DNA of 64,000 nt from Hypoxylon rubiginosum (GCA_902806565.1 CADCXA010000040.1:248001-312000); one strand, 5' to 3'. Shown: positions 24,701 to 37,489, numbered from the stretch's first letter. The notes: generated by a model from the letters alone, not told the origin. A program made the numbers and translations.

Positions 24701-25837
24701 GCTACTGCTTCTAGGCCTTTGGTTCTGCGTCAGTACAAGGAAACGGGCATAGGGCGCTGTCTCATGGCTACCAGATTAAGTACAAGGTACTAAATAATAA
24801 AAGTACATACATACCGAATACCTTGCTTGAACAAGAAGGGGAAGTGCACGGTGCCTTATTTACTCATGTTGCGGGAGTAACTAAAGTACATAATGTTTGG
24901 CTCCTTACCTTGTGTACCTAAGTAGGTACATAGCTTTGTCACAGTCTTGTAGGGCACTGCAGTGGACTCAAGTATACCCCTTTAGAAGGCCTACCTACCT
25001 GTAGATCTAGAAAACTCACGAGCCTACCCACTTGCCTGTAAGTACATACCTAGGTAGCCAGTCGAGTAATAGCTAGCGCCATGTGGATAGCTTCAAGTCA
25101 GGTAGGTGCATGCCCCTGATTACGTCGAAGATGCTGTGCATGAAGGCGTTTCGGGGCAACGTACCGACCTTTCCTACAAAAATTTACCTAACCTACATAA
25201 AGTACTAGTTTCGCTTAACTTGAGTAATAGCGTCAGTTAATGCGTGACTCCAATGCAGCTCGAAGCACAAAAACACACACAAAACTATTCTCACACAAAT
25301 TTCTTCCTCCAAACACAACACTCTTTGTTCATCACACCACTCTTCGCTCTACACTCTTTGCTCTTTACAACACAATAACTCGTCCCTCACCTCTATTCCA
25401 CGGTGGTGAAGCGATAAACTTCACAATACTAATATACCATACAACCTTAGACATATTCAACACTACCTAAGCATACACCATAGCTGCACACCACAGACAC
25501 ACATCGACAATTAACATATTGTGCATGTCTACAAAACCAAACCCCTTTCACCACTTTCCACACTCTATATGATACCAAGGTACTGATTCTCCACACTTCC
25601 AGCTTTCCTTGTGACTTCCTCCATGGAGAAGGTCTTCGAAGACGGGGGCCAACAAGATTATACACGCCACATATACATCTAAATTATCTCTCTATTGATA
25701 CTGCTGTGCTGTTTATTGTTGGCCGTCAGCTAACTAGTTGCATTAATCAGACTGCTAACGAAATTCGTCTTGCGGTTGACAAACTCGCTGAGTCGAAGAT
25801 GAATTGCCTATTGTGCAATCCTGGCTTGTGCACCACT

Positions 25838-25889
25838 TCTCGCCACCCCCTAGCCCCCTTCGGTCTCTCCTCGCTAGGGGGTGGTGAGA
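25838..25889. repeat. GC-rich inverted repeat (17-bp stem, 18-nt loop)
   Basis: Arms 25838-25854 and 25873-25889 match at 16 of 17 positions as an inverted repeat (core CCACCCCCTAGC / GCTAGGGGGTGG), the odd position allowing a G-U pair in RNA. Two smaller potential hairpins follow at about 25919-25945 and 25958-25976. The function is unknown. Confidence 0.7.
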
Positions 25890-28800
25890 GAGCGTGCCGC
25901 AGGGTCCCAATGGAACACCCTTCGGGGATCTCCCTCGAAGAAGGCAAGCGACCCAGGACGTGGGTCCCTACCCAAGCCCACCGACTTCAATAACAGTCAC
26001 TTCCAAACCACCCGGTCTACTATTGGCCTACCTACTTTCTTCTCATCAACGGGGTCCCGGTAAGTTAGTCTAACTTATTGGAACGGTAGAAATATACCTA
26101 ATATACAAGTAGACTTGGGTAGACCTAACCAAGTCGAACTTCTTGAATCTCGACAAAATGAAAGATCGAGAGATGGGCCACTCGACAGTTAATCCCTTCC
26201 GAACATCAGGGGCGAATATCAGGAAGCCGAAGGCGGTGAAGACAATCCAAACCATTATAGATACCATGCTCGTCCAAAGGGCACCTACGAACGTCCTGAG
26301 GCTGCTCAACGCATTCGCCACTCTAGGACACTTTGAAGGCGGTGGTCTTCTACTGCGGGAGCTAAGAGTCCAGATTGCATCACCTTCCGACAACATCCAG
26401 ATACTTCGTGGCGGAGAACTTGGGCTGCTTCCTCCATCATGTGTATTCAATGTCAAACTCAGAGATACAGCTTGGCCAGCCTTCCATGTCTGTATTTCCA
26501 GATCACCGACATACTCCTATTCCGCACCACAACAGACCCAATATCTCAAAAGCCATGCTCCGTCTCAACACGCTAGCAAGCTGGTCACGGCCACAGCCTA
26601 TGCCGTTGCTAACAAGGCCGATCATCCCCTCTACGGCTCCTAACGGATCGGCGCCGCCTCGACTGTTTCAATCCACGCGAGTAAATCCATTGGGACAAGG
26701 ACCATCACTACGTCACATTTGTGGTGGCGGTGAAGAAGATCTCGGCTTAGCCATCTTCGTCACGTTCCTCGTTGATCTTTGGCGGGGACATTTGGCTTCT
26801 ATAGGAGCACACCTCTAACCGCCACTGCGGTCGCTGCCAGGAGCAGGCAGCGCATCCTCGGGGCTCTGAAACCCCTTCCATTCTGTTATCGGGGTGGTCT
26901 CGTCGGCTTGGAACCATCCATCGACAATCCGGCACCGATAATCCGGCACCGGTAGCCTTAGGGGCTCGAATACCCAAAGCCCAATTTCGCCTGCCCGATG
27001 GGGGTTCTACTTGGTCCCGCTCTCCGGTCTCATCCAGAACCAGAGGGTACGGCTGGGTACGGGATCCTACTCGAATCAAGCCTCAACACTAGCAGTAGGG
27101 GCTGCCATTAATTTGGCAAAATGTCTACCATGCGTGAGGCGTCTCGATATCATTGCTAACATCGATCTGTAGCGGAACGAAGAATTGAGCATTCAACGCT
27201 CGCCCATAACTTCCCGACCATCTCTCACAAGAAGATGTAGGCTGGTCGCGCCCCCCGATGGCCATTTGCCTCATGCGCTCATTATCAGTCACCAGACTAT
27301 CGCCACTTGTCCGAAGACGCGCTACTCCAAGTGCTTCTAGGTTTCTTCGTCTCGAAGCTCGCGATTAATCGCAGCACTACCAAGGCAACAGGTAAGCACT
27401 TCCTACGTCATTCTTCTCATGCTGCCTTGGAATGCGAATCATCCAATAGGGCTCTGTAAGAAAAGTATTACTACCTGATTACTGACTTTCTGATAGGTAT
27501 AGAAGGATTGATGAATCCTAACGAACCTTTGGAGCGCCGGGCGACGAGAAAGCCGCGTGAAAGACGACCGACCGACTGACGACAAGAACCACCTCTTCCA
27601 CAAGGCAGGTTGTTCCCTCTAGGATGACATACTATTCCTGTCGCACGATGCCGGCGCCAACCAACAGGCGGCCGGCGGGGGCGCCAGGACAAGCGATACC
27701 TCCAGCATGCTGGACCAACGCCGCGCCACCCACACCCGGTTCACGAGGGTACGATCCCTGCACCAGATAGTTGGGGAGCAGTTCGAAAAGCTCCAGGGTG
27801 GGGAAGAGGAAGAGTAATTCCTACATACCGAAGATCGGGCGGTGTTTACGCCGCTCTCCTCCGGCTGGTGCTCCGGTGTACGACCGGAGTACGAATGGAG
27901 TACGACTGGACCAGCTCCGACTGGTACCGGAGCCCTTCGACTACAAAGGGGTAAGTTACAATGTGATCGCGTATCTACTCGATGGAAGCAATAAGCTAAT
28001 GCAGTCAGCTCGGTGGGGGGTGTTGCGGTACTGCTGAGTCGAGGATGAACGCACTTGTAAGTTGGACCACCTAACTAGATTTGCTATATCTACTTATACG
28101 TACTTCTTAAGGCTCGCGGCACGACTGTTGCCTTTTCCGTCGTATCTTCCGAGAGGAGCGGTTACCTGATTGAGCCGCTCCACGTGGTCTGTCCTGGCTT
28201 AGATTGTGGGAACTGCTACTGTATCTAAATATGTTCCTTGCGGTGGTGGTTCTCATGGTTCAGGTCGGGATCGGTCACGGCCTGTGCCACTGGCCCAGTT
28301 GCAAGTGGGACATGCTCCTGGCCAGGAACCTCAAGAGCCATCTACACAAGCATAGCAACAGCACACACACGCAGACCTAAACTCTCAGGTAAGCCCGGGC
28401 ATCAATATTTTATATATTACATGAACTCCACTTACTGATGGTGAGATAAGAAGAACAACAATCCCATACCACTTTCTGGACTACAAAATAGATCCAAAAT
28501 TCAAGTTAGTGAGAACCACAACGTAATTTCTGATAAACAGAGAAGAACACCTGTTGACTAAGAAGAAGTCCGAAACCCTTTTCCCTCAATATTTTCTCTC
28601 CTATCTACCGACGCAACAGCAAGTATTACGAGAAAAAACGATGATGCGCAGATCCGAATCCGACAGCAACCTCCGCACACCATCCGACGCAGCTTGCCAC
28701 CCTCGTGATCTCGAAGATTGGCAACGAGATCTCCCACAGTCAGTCGCTGCTAACCCCCGCATTCCCTTGACACGACCGCGCCAGGACGACAGGCTCTTTT

Positions 28801-29497
28801 ACGACACCAACAAGTAATAATCGCAGCCCCGACGCTGCCGCCCAGCTCCGACCGAAGTTGCGTAAAGATCCGAGCTCTCATAAAAGAACGATAGTCCCTC
28901 TAGTCAGTGACACATCCATTTGGGCTCTAGAATGTATTTACATTGGCTGTAATTATTCATCTCGGGTATCTTGGGCGGTCTAGGAGACGAGTCATACACT
29001 GCTGGATAGTTCTGGCCTAGGAACACTTCCTGGAAGAGGCTGTAGTTGGCTGTGTAGCTTGTTCCAAGGGTGTGTTTCGAAATATTATTTAATTCTAACT
29101 CGCGTTGCCGTCCTCTTGCCCCTGCCATGCTTTCTAGCTAGGTCCGGAATTAGGGTAGATCGTCCGTCCTTAGACGACTTTATTGCAAGATTTAACATTT
29201 TAATTTAATTATTGTCGGTAGTTGCGAAAAGGGCGTTTTTGAAGAAGGTTGGGACTTTAAAGGATCGTGTGCTACCATGCTCGTCTGATGTCTCTGAGGC
29301 TGAAGGACGTCGGACGGTCTCTGGTCTATCCTATCTACCCCTGATCGATGGCTAGGCTCTCCTTATTTTCTTGGCAGAAGCTTCTCTTATACACTAGTCA
29401 CTACGCGGAGTGGGGGGAGGCTTTCTAGATTCAAAATCCGGCTTGCTTAAGAGCTACTGGGAATTATTATTTGGGTGGACTGTCACTGGGTACACTA

Positions 29498-29940
29498 ATA
29501 GGACAAGTTTATCCATTAGCCCCTATGTTTCTCACCAAAACTGACCAACTTTACAAGGCTCTTAAACCTTCAAAATAAATCGTAAAATTACAAAAACTTT
29601 TAAAATAATATATAATTGAGCGTAACTCATTTGGCCATAATGAATTCGTATCTAAGGCTTTAAATCTAAAGCAGTGTTACGATAAAGTTATAAATGATAT
29701 GGCTCCTAAGAAATATTAATATTTTTACTGAGGCATATATAATTTCAATTATACCTAAGCATAAAATATTCATTAAGGCATTTAATTAAAATATAAAAAC
29801 ATAGGATCAAAGATAAAGCAGTTTTCTACATATGCCACTTGGTAAAATTATTTTTACAATTTATTTACCGTCTTAATCGCTTTGTGAAGGTAGTAAGTTT
29901 TGGTGAGAAACATAGGGGCTAACGGATAAACTTGTCCTAT
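29498..29940. mobile_element. MITE-like element with 45-bp terminal inverted repeats and TA duplication
   Basis: The element is 443 bp. Its left end (29498-29542) begins ATAGGACAAGTTTATCC, and the right end (29896-29940) is the reverse complement with a single mismatch over about 45 bp. A TA dinucleotide flanks both ends (29496-29497 and 29941-29942), as expected for Tc1/mariner-class transposition. The interior is strongly AT-rich, has no open frame for a transposase, and resembles RIP-mutated or simply non-autonomous sequence. I do not recognise the terminal sequence as belonging to a named family. It sits in the gene-poor block, not inside a gene. Confidence 0.85.
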
Positions 29941-31432
29941 TAGAGACAGCGCCTGACTAGATGGTTAAAAGGGGCTCTTACTAAACTCACCTCTAGATAT
30001 CTTTGAAGAATCCAATATGGAATCGTTGCTAATTTTACATGTTTCATCGCTCCATTTTCTTGTCGACCGAATAGTTCTTAGCTTGTATTTGTTCGCGGCC
30101 GAATTATGCCGAGTAGCCTGTTGAAAAGGGGCTGATTGAGTACGTCCAGTACTTGTCAACTTCGACGACATGGGTCATGGGGTGCTGCGTAGCTTCTTGT
30201 GGCGCAGTTGTGAATCTTTCTTACTTTGGCTGTTCATACAAATGTCTATGTTTAACGTATAGGAAATATTTGAGTATCTGCTACTGGACGTCGCCTGTCG
30301 TAGTTTCATTAAGCAGGGCTGTTATTAGCTATTGTTGAAGCTTGTTCCAAATTGGTCAATTATGGAACTGAAGAGGCTATTTCATTTTGAATTCAAGGAT
30401 GTTAGCTATCTGTGTGGATTTCCGCGCGGTCTGTAGGTGAGTGGCAACATTGATCAAGAAAGCTTTGAAGATAGACGCTAGCAACATCAGTATGTGGTAG
30501 TCTGTAAACCATATCTATCTTGGTGGTCTTTTACTCCATGTTTAAAACTTATTTTCCTATCATAATGCTCCTAATCAGGTTGCAAATAACTTCTGGCCAT
30601 CATTCATCCTGATATCAATTAGCCCCTTTTCTCAGTTTATGTTGCGTCTTCTTCCATGGCAGATATTCCTCAATTTCGCAGACACAAGGCAAAGAAACAA
30701 CGTTTCAGAATGTGATAAGCCACAGAGAAACGAACCTGTACCTAAAAATATATCCAGGGCCGAGGTCCTTGTAGATCCCGGTGGCCGCATCAGCCGCCCC
30801 TATTGCATGTAATGCGACCCAAAATATGTGGACACCCACACGTGGGCGGGAAGATATCAGCAGTACGCCTCTCCTCGCAAACGTATGATCTATGTACGTA
30901 GTCGGCGTGAAAACGTAATCCGGGGTAGTTCCGCCCATTCTCTTCCTTTCTACGGCAATGATGGACGCTTGAGAACGCTTAGCTATTAGACACCCAGGTA
31001 GTTAGGGAAAATGCGACTACTAGTCAAGTAAGTATGTCATAGGCGCTCAAGTTTTAGTCATGTTGAAAGGCCTTTAAGAGATTTCCATACTAAGAGTTTA
31101 GTCTAGAGCCGCAACGCAATACCATCCTCACCCATTTGCCTAGGATAACTTCTAGACTACCTACATAGCCTAGGTATTGTACGATACAACCAAACAATTT
31201 CCGCATTTATACAATATTACTACCCTATAATATAACACATATAAACAAAAAAAAAAAAAGGATCAACAGCAGGGAACATTGAGAAGAAGAAAAAAGAAAT
31301 TATGCATGACAACTACCGGAGGCGGATACGCTGTGAGCAGTCGATGTGGGTCTGGGACTCGTCAACCCTCCACATGCAGTTTCAAACCCATCGAGCACAT
31401 TCAGACCCTAAGAGGCCGCGACGATGCTAGAA

Positions 31433-31678
31433 TTAGTCGAATCGTCCGAACCCTTTGAAAATTGCGTCTCCCCCATTGGCGGGAGACCGCGCCCTGGAGG
31501 AATCCCCCTTGTTCCCTGTAGCCCGCTCCCGCGACATGGGCCCGGCTTCTTTCTCATAATTCGCAATCTTCGGTGACGCGTCATGAAGAACCCTTGACAG
31601 GCTACGGCCAGTCCTTGGTGGGGTGTCCAACGGTAAACGTCCGCGGTGGGCAGGGGAAACAGACAGGCGGCTTACGAT
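31433..31678 (-). CDS. Possible 3' exon of a small uncharacterised gene
   Basis: On the reverse strand an open frame of about 81 codons runs from an apparent intron acceptor (CATAG before 31678) to TAA/TAG-delimited stop at 31433. Its composition is Ser/Arg/Gly-rich and looks protein-like, with TPPRTGRSLSRVLHD, IANYEKEAGPMSRER and a C-terminal AIFKGFGRFD. A candidate first exon with an ATG lies near 31730-31770 and ends in a GTAAGT donor, but the phases I tried do not join. I do not recognise the protein. It may be a small fungal orphan gene, or a chance open frame in the upstream region of the dioxygenase gene. Confidence 0.3.
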   Translation of the reverse strand: MVSRLSVSPAHRGRLPLDTPPRTGRSLSRVLHDASPKIANYEKEAGPMSRERATGNKGDSSRARSPANGGDAIFKGFGRFD

Positions 31679-31998
31679 CTATGAGCGCTGAGATGCTAAG
31701 AAGCCACTTACAGCATTGGAAAGGAAATGGGGCCTCCCGATGATGCGTGGCAGGCATTACGAATGTCAATCTCTTCAATCGCCATTGGGTGGGTTTTGAG
31801 AAGAGGAAAGAGACAAGCCTTGCAGAGAGCCTCCACGATCGAGGTTAAAAGAGATCTGCGTCGCCCGATTCTCGTTAGGTTCTTCACTCCTCACTCTTCA
31901 CTCTCAGTCAAGCCAATCTCTCAAGGTCCTTCTCTCGTTCTCTGCTCGGTCCGCTTCTTACCTTATCCGTCCATCGCTACATATCTCTTTCGCTCACC
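31679..31998 (+). promoter_or_regulatory. Upstream region of the secreted dioxygenase gene
   Basis: The 320 bp before ATG 31999 end in a long C/T-rich stretch (about 31870-31995), a common feature of strongly expressed fungal promoters and 5' leaders. A CCAAT word lies at 31913-31917. I see no TATA element in a convincing place. Confidence 0.4.
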
Positions 31999-33514
31999 AT
32001 GGTCGCCTTCACCAACCTAGCCCTCGCGGCTCTTGCCGGCTACGCCGCCGCCCATCCCGGCGAGAAGCACGACGAGCACCACATGAAGCGCGAGCTCGTC
32101 GCCCGCGACCACGCCGCACAGCTAGGAGCCCGGTCCCTGAACTCGTGCTCGAGCTCGGCTTCCGCCCTGGCTCTCAAGAAGCGCTCCGTCCAGCGCCGCG
32201 CCGAGATCGTCAAGAACATCCGCCAGAAGCGCGGCATCCAGACTGGTAAGTTACCTATCTACGAAGTTCTAGGGTTGAATCGTCAAGGGGGTGCAAGGGT
32301 ATACTAACCGTCTCTCTCACAGCCGCGAGAAAGAACAAGCGCGCGCTGGAGGACCTGCAAGCGTGGGAGGCCATCAACCACAACATGACGGGGACGTACG
32401 ACTACAACATGTTCACGTCGATGGAGGAGGTGTTCAGCGGCAACACGAGCTGCATCCTGTCGCCCGAGATCACGGACGGGCCGTACTACGTCGTGGGCGA
32501 GAAGATGCGGTCCAACGTCAAGGAGGCGCTGTACTCCGACGGCGTGGACCTGTTCCTGGAAGTGCAGTACATCGACGTCAACACGTGCGAGCCGGTGCCG
32601 GCCGTCGCCGTCGACATATGGAACTGCAACGCCACGGGCGTGTACAGCGGCATCTCGACGAGCGGAAACTACGCCGAGGGCGGCTACAACTCGACCTACC
32701 TCCGAGGCATCCAGCTGACCGACGCCGACGGCGTCGCCAGCTTTGAGACCATCTTCCCCGGTCATTACGGTGGAAGAGCCGTCCACACCCACTTGCTGTC
32801 GCACACCAACGCTACCGTCATGCCTAACGGCACCATCTCCGTGTGGTAAGTGTTAGCCTACGTGTCTTCTACCCCTGAACATACCCCTTTAGCAAGAACA
32901 AGCTACTTGGGACCCATCTTACAATGTTTTATCCCCTACCATATATATGCTCTTACCCTCCAAGCGCGGCTGCTAACATGACGAAAAAAACAGGAACGCC
33001 CCCGTCAGCCACATCGGCCAGCTGTTCTGGCCCGAGGACCTGCGGGCCGAGGTCGAGGAGACGTCCCCGTACAACACCAACACGGTGGCGCTGACGACCA
33101 ACGACGAGGACATGTGGTCGGTGCTGCAGGCGGACGCGGCCTTCGACCCGATCCCGCAGTACGTGTACCTGGGCGACTCGATCGAGGACGGCCTGTTCGC
33201 GTGGATCCAGATCGGCATCAACTCGTCCGCCGACTACACCACCGACGACTACTACGGAGTCGGTAAGTTAAACCTACATACATACCCCACTACCAAGCTG
33301 TTTGAGAAAAGAAATGGGGAAAAAAGGAAATCTATTTTGCTAATAATTCGCAGCTGCGTACCTCGATGCCGAGGGCGGCCACTCGACCGGCTACACCGTC
33401 GGAGGCGGCGGCGGCAACGGAACCGGCCCCGGCGAGAACGGTACGGCGCCCAGCGGATTCCCCAGCGGCTCCCTGAGCGGCGCGCTTCCTTCTTCGACCG
33501 GTGCTTGGGTATAA
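31999..33514 (+). CDS. Secreted intradiol ring-cleavage dioxygenase-like protein
   Basis: This is a 399-residue secreted protein of the intradiol dioxygenase fold, the family that cleaves catechol-type rings using Fe(III). Exons are 31999-32245, 32323-32845, 32994-33262 and 33354-33514. A signal peptide covers residues 1-18 (AALAGYAAA then HP). A basic propeptide-like region with KR pairs follows. The domain runs from about residue 110 to 300: SPEITDGPYYV, VDIWNCNATGVYSG (Tyr190, the expected first iron ligand), IFPGHYGGRAVHTH (His237 and His239), and YLGDSIEDGLFAWIQIGIN. At the place of the canonical second Tyr ligand I read Ala221. Tyr231 is close by, as in other secreted fungal members. 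The tail is Gly/Ser-rich, possibly a linker or a weak GPI signal. Several N-glycosylation sites fit secretion. The substrate is unknown; no aromatic-degradation neighbours are present. Confidence 0.9.
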
Positions 33515-36500
33515 ACCGGACTAGGTTTTCCGGCAATCGGGCGAGGACCTTAAAAATATTTTGGTGGGATTGGAGAACGGAGTCAAAGTCAAGTCATATT
33601 GGAAACCAAATTGTTTGTTGGAGATGGATAGAATTCAAAAGTGTACATACATTTCAATTGTTGCGCCATACATAAAGAAATCCTTATGCCCTATCGGATA
33701 TACTATATCTCGTGGTTTGAATACTGTGTGCCAATTACACAGTAATTAGAGAAGGGTGCTATGTTCTAAGATGACTTACAGAAGGAGTGTTGAATGAACA
33801 AGATCATCAAATACTTCTCTCGTTTTGATGGGATAGGGATTCTTCGAACGGGGATATGAAGAAAAGAACAGGGGTTTTCAATGAGAAGGAATGAGAGGAT
33901 ACTTGTGCGAGTATGTGACGTCTTCACAGTATATTTGCGTATGAATATTTTCGATGAGACCGATCTAGATGACGAGTATGTCAGTGAAGGAAACCGAGTA
34001 CCCAAGTCGTAGGACCGAGTGAGTTCCAGCACGTCATTAGGGGTTACCGGAAAGGGAATGCCGAGAGGAAGAATATAAGCTGTCAAGCCCAGCTACGCCA
34101 GGCCCTTAGATGTACGTCAGTGGCAACTCGTCAGCCCGTCTCATGCTCCATAGGTTAGGTACTCTCCCTTGGCTAGCGGTAGCACCGATCGAGCCGTTAT
34201 ATGCGATCAGCCGGATCCACGACATCGGGAACGTGTTCCAGCTCCGGATGAGGGACATGCTGGCAATAGATCGAACCGGGCGGTGTTCCGCCGGCCGGGT
34301 CCAGCCCTTCTCGAGTCACTTGCGCGTATGTGCAATGCAAGTCCATCCTTTCGTCATATCGTGGCGTCGTGTGGCTCTTGCCCAGACGGAAGTCGTGTTA
34401 CCACCCTCGATGAGACGGTGACATGCTTGAAATGCACGGCTGAATGGAGCTCTTGGACTGCTTCCGCTGCTGTGATTTCAGACCGAGTATTGGTTTTTTT
34501 TAAGACATCGAAATATCGAGGTATGCTTTTCTCGTGTTTTTAATATAATACTCGCGGCCTTGGCAGGAATGGTCCTATGGTTCTTCGATGATAGCTGGTG
34601 ATGTTTGTAACGAGTGTACGTAATGAAAATAGGAGGGCAAGGCGGAGAGCCAATGTCCAGCCATCTTCTAATTGCGACCTCTGTTGAAGTGTGTCTATGT
34701 CAGGAAGAAGAGCGTCGAGCTTTTGTGTGATTTGATAAAGCTGGAAATTATCTGGCATAAAATTGATTTGAGATATGAGCTGGCAGATCAGATATCAAAT
34801 TACTCTGGAACATAATTCGAGGATACGCTGAGCAGAATAAGCTGAACAATTTAAATTAAATGATATTAGATATTAAGATAGGTATTAAGAGATGAGTTTA
34901 AGGCAAGTTAAATGCAAAGTACAAACCTACCCAGGCCACCATCTACCATCCGTGAACCTAAAGATAGATGCTAGAAGGTTTTATTTGGAATGTTTAGGTA
35001 CCCCCTATTTAGCAGCATGCATAGGCCGGGGCTCTTGAAAATATTCCGCCTTTGGCGGTGGGATAATGTCTTACCTGGTATAGTGAAGTCAAGTAGAAGC
35101 CTTCAGATATTGAATCAGCAACAGCGTACCATAGTAGGAACCGAGGTACAGAGGTCGTCCTATTCCGTCAAGTCTTCGACGATATAAGAGGAGGCAAGCA
35201 ATTGATTCTATGTACAAGTCAATCTCTGACTGAATTGGATACCGGTGCTGGTGTTGTGCAACGTTTGGCGGAATTCGTCATGTCGCATAGCAAACTTTGG
35301 GATCGGATGTCAATATTGACCTTGTAAAGGCTTGCAAGGGAGAGACGAGATCTCCAAGTCCCCCGGGTCTGATGATATTCTTGTCCACTTGCGAGTTTAT
35401 GACCGAGGTTGCCGCGGGAAAAAATAAAAGAATAATGAATGAAGATGAAGAATGAAGTTGTAGATAATAACGACACCCTCTAAAACCGAGATAGAGAAAA
35501 ATGTTTCACTGAGGTTGTATGGTTGTATGGCTGTCAGCTGTATGGGTTATGGAAGTTGGCAGAGGCCGTTGTTCGGTACTACAGACTGCGACTGCAGTAT
35601 AGCATAGTAGTACTAGGTACTAGGTACTAGGTACTTTCAGGGGGTGTCACGGGAAGTCGCTTCCCCACATTTGACGTGCAGTTCCAGGTGGATGCAGTTG
35701 GGTTGGGGGGTAGCATCGTACCTAGCATCCAGGTACTGTCACACCGAGCCCACCATAAAGTTCCCACTGAGATCCACTACATTCCCCATAAGTTCCACTA
35801 CGTACGTGCTGGTACGTGCTGGAGAGCAGCGAAGCGCAAGGTGCCTGGGTGCGTATATGCAATGTCAAGTCGAGTTCGGAAAGGGCCAGCACGATACGAT
35901 GCCTGACAAGCGAAAGAAAATGCAAGCCGCTGGGTTAGGCCAAAAACTAGGTAAAAAAGGCCAATTTAGACATCATGTGAGTTATGTCCCATGATCAAAC
36001 GTGATTAATGCCTACCTACATAGTATGCCCCGTCTATGCGTGCTTATTAGCGCCCACTACCCAGACAAGCCCAGATGAAGCCTTCACCTCGCGACGTCGT
36101 GAGCTTTCGTACTACCCACCAGATATAGGCCTACACGTATATACAACGTACAGGACGTACAGGACGTACCAAAGATATGCACATGGATATAATACATTAT
36201 ATAACACATACATGTATAACCTGTTCAGCTTTGCCCCAGAGGCTCTTCTCTATGCCATTGAGGGGTAAAAAGGCGGGGTTTCGGTGAGGATCGTCAGGTC
36301 ATGGTCACATATAGGTGACGTAGATAACTGGATTTCTTGGGCGGTTTCGGTCCGTGGGGTGTCTTTTAAAAGGAGAGGAGGTTAGAGGGTTGGGTATGCC
36401 AGAGTCCTCAAGGGGATTTATCTACTAGTAGACTCGGGTTCCTCGATGGTGTCGACTCAATAAAACACACGGCATACTATATACCCAGGTAGTTCGTATA

Positions 36501-37489
36501 AGTAATTATCTACCTACCCAAGTAGGTAAGGCATCGTGTATCACCGTTTCCATAGCTCTGTCGAGACTATACTGCCTTGGTCTACTTCGTATAGTACCAG
36601 AGTACATAACACTGTAAGAGAAAAGAGGATTCGATGCACGTCATCTCTTAGCTTCTACTATGTGCCTAAGTGAGACTGGTGAGGTGAGACGAAACCCGGG
36701 TATTGCAGACATTAATAAAAGAGTATATACATAAGGTAAGGAGGTAGCCATACCATTCGTGCCATACTATAGCAAGCAGTATACTGGCGACATGTAGACA
36801 TTTGCTTATGCTGCATCCAAAGATCCAAAGGGCTTCATACCATATCCGGCGAAAAGTGTCTAGACTCCATCTAGAAGGTTTCTACCGTGGTGAACGTGTC
36901 TTCACCAGGAACCAAAACAAGATACCGTAATACCCCGTAAGATCCAAGCAAGGGGCGCAAGGGCCTGCAGCGTGTCCCTTGTTGCACAACAGGCGGGAAG
37001 ACTTTTTGATGTGCCTCGTGTGCCTTGTGCCTTGTCAGCTTTGCCGTGCCTGGGCAAGCCTGGGGCGAGTCTGGGGCTTCTTGGGTCCTCTTCAGTACCA
37101 AAAGGTAGGTGATGAGCTACGAGCAGCTGCAAGGAGTAATGCGGCGTAAGCCTATTCGAGTCGAGAATGTACCGCTATTAGTAAGCTTGGTATGCAGTAT
37201 ACGTAGTACCTAAGTACCTCGGTATGCAGCAAAGCGTGCAGTAGAGAAGAAAGAGAAGAAGACGAAAAAAAAAAGACATGGGGCTAGGGGCTAGGGGCGT
37301 GGCATGTGTGGATATGCGCGATCACGCTTATTGCGGGGCCGGGGGAGCCGTACCTCATCTCATCGTGGCTCTCCTGTCCCTTGATTTGTTAATCCTCCTT
37401 TAACATCCCACTCTCATAGTCATAGTCCCAGTTCGCCTTGCAGCAACTTATGACAAAAATGTTTCTAGTTTCTTTCAAATCTACGAGCT

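Larger units (their letters stand above)
21780..31432. other. 9.7-kb gene-poor, AT-richer region
   Basis: I could not support any protein gene here. Reading frames are short, often lack ATG starts and have no recognisable domains. The stretch contains many TACCTA/TAGGTA words, including perfect palindromes at 22213-22222 and 25047-25056. It also holds a GC-rich hairpin cluster (25838-25980), a 14-bp tandem duplication near 26927-26954, the MITE annotated separately and a poly(A) run near 31247. The region 22.1-25.6 kb shows no structure beyond AT-rich simple sequence. It may contain relics of genes inactivated by repeat-induced point mutation, but I cannot show this. Confidence 0.5.

Noticed and set aside
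26070..26456. Reverse frame with a hydrophobic segment near 26230-26290
   Set aside because: A single membrane-like stretch (VSIMVWIVFTAFGFLIF) is present, but the frame has no clear start context, family motif or partner exons, and an equally long frame lies on the other strand.
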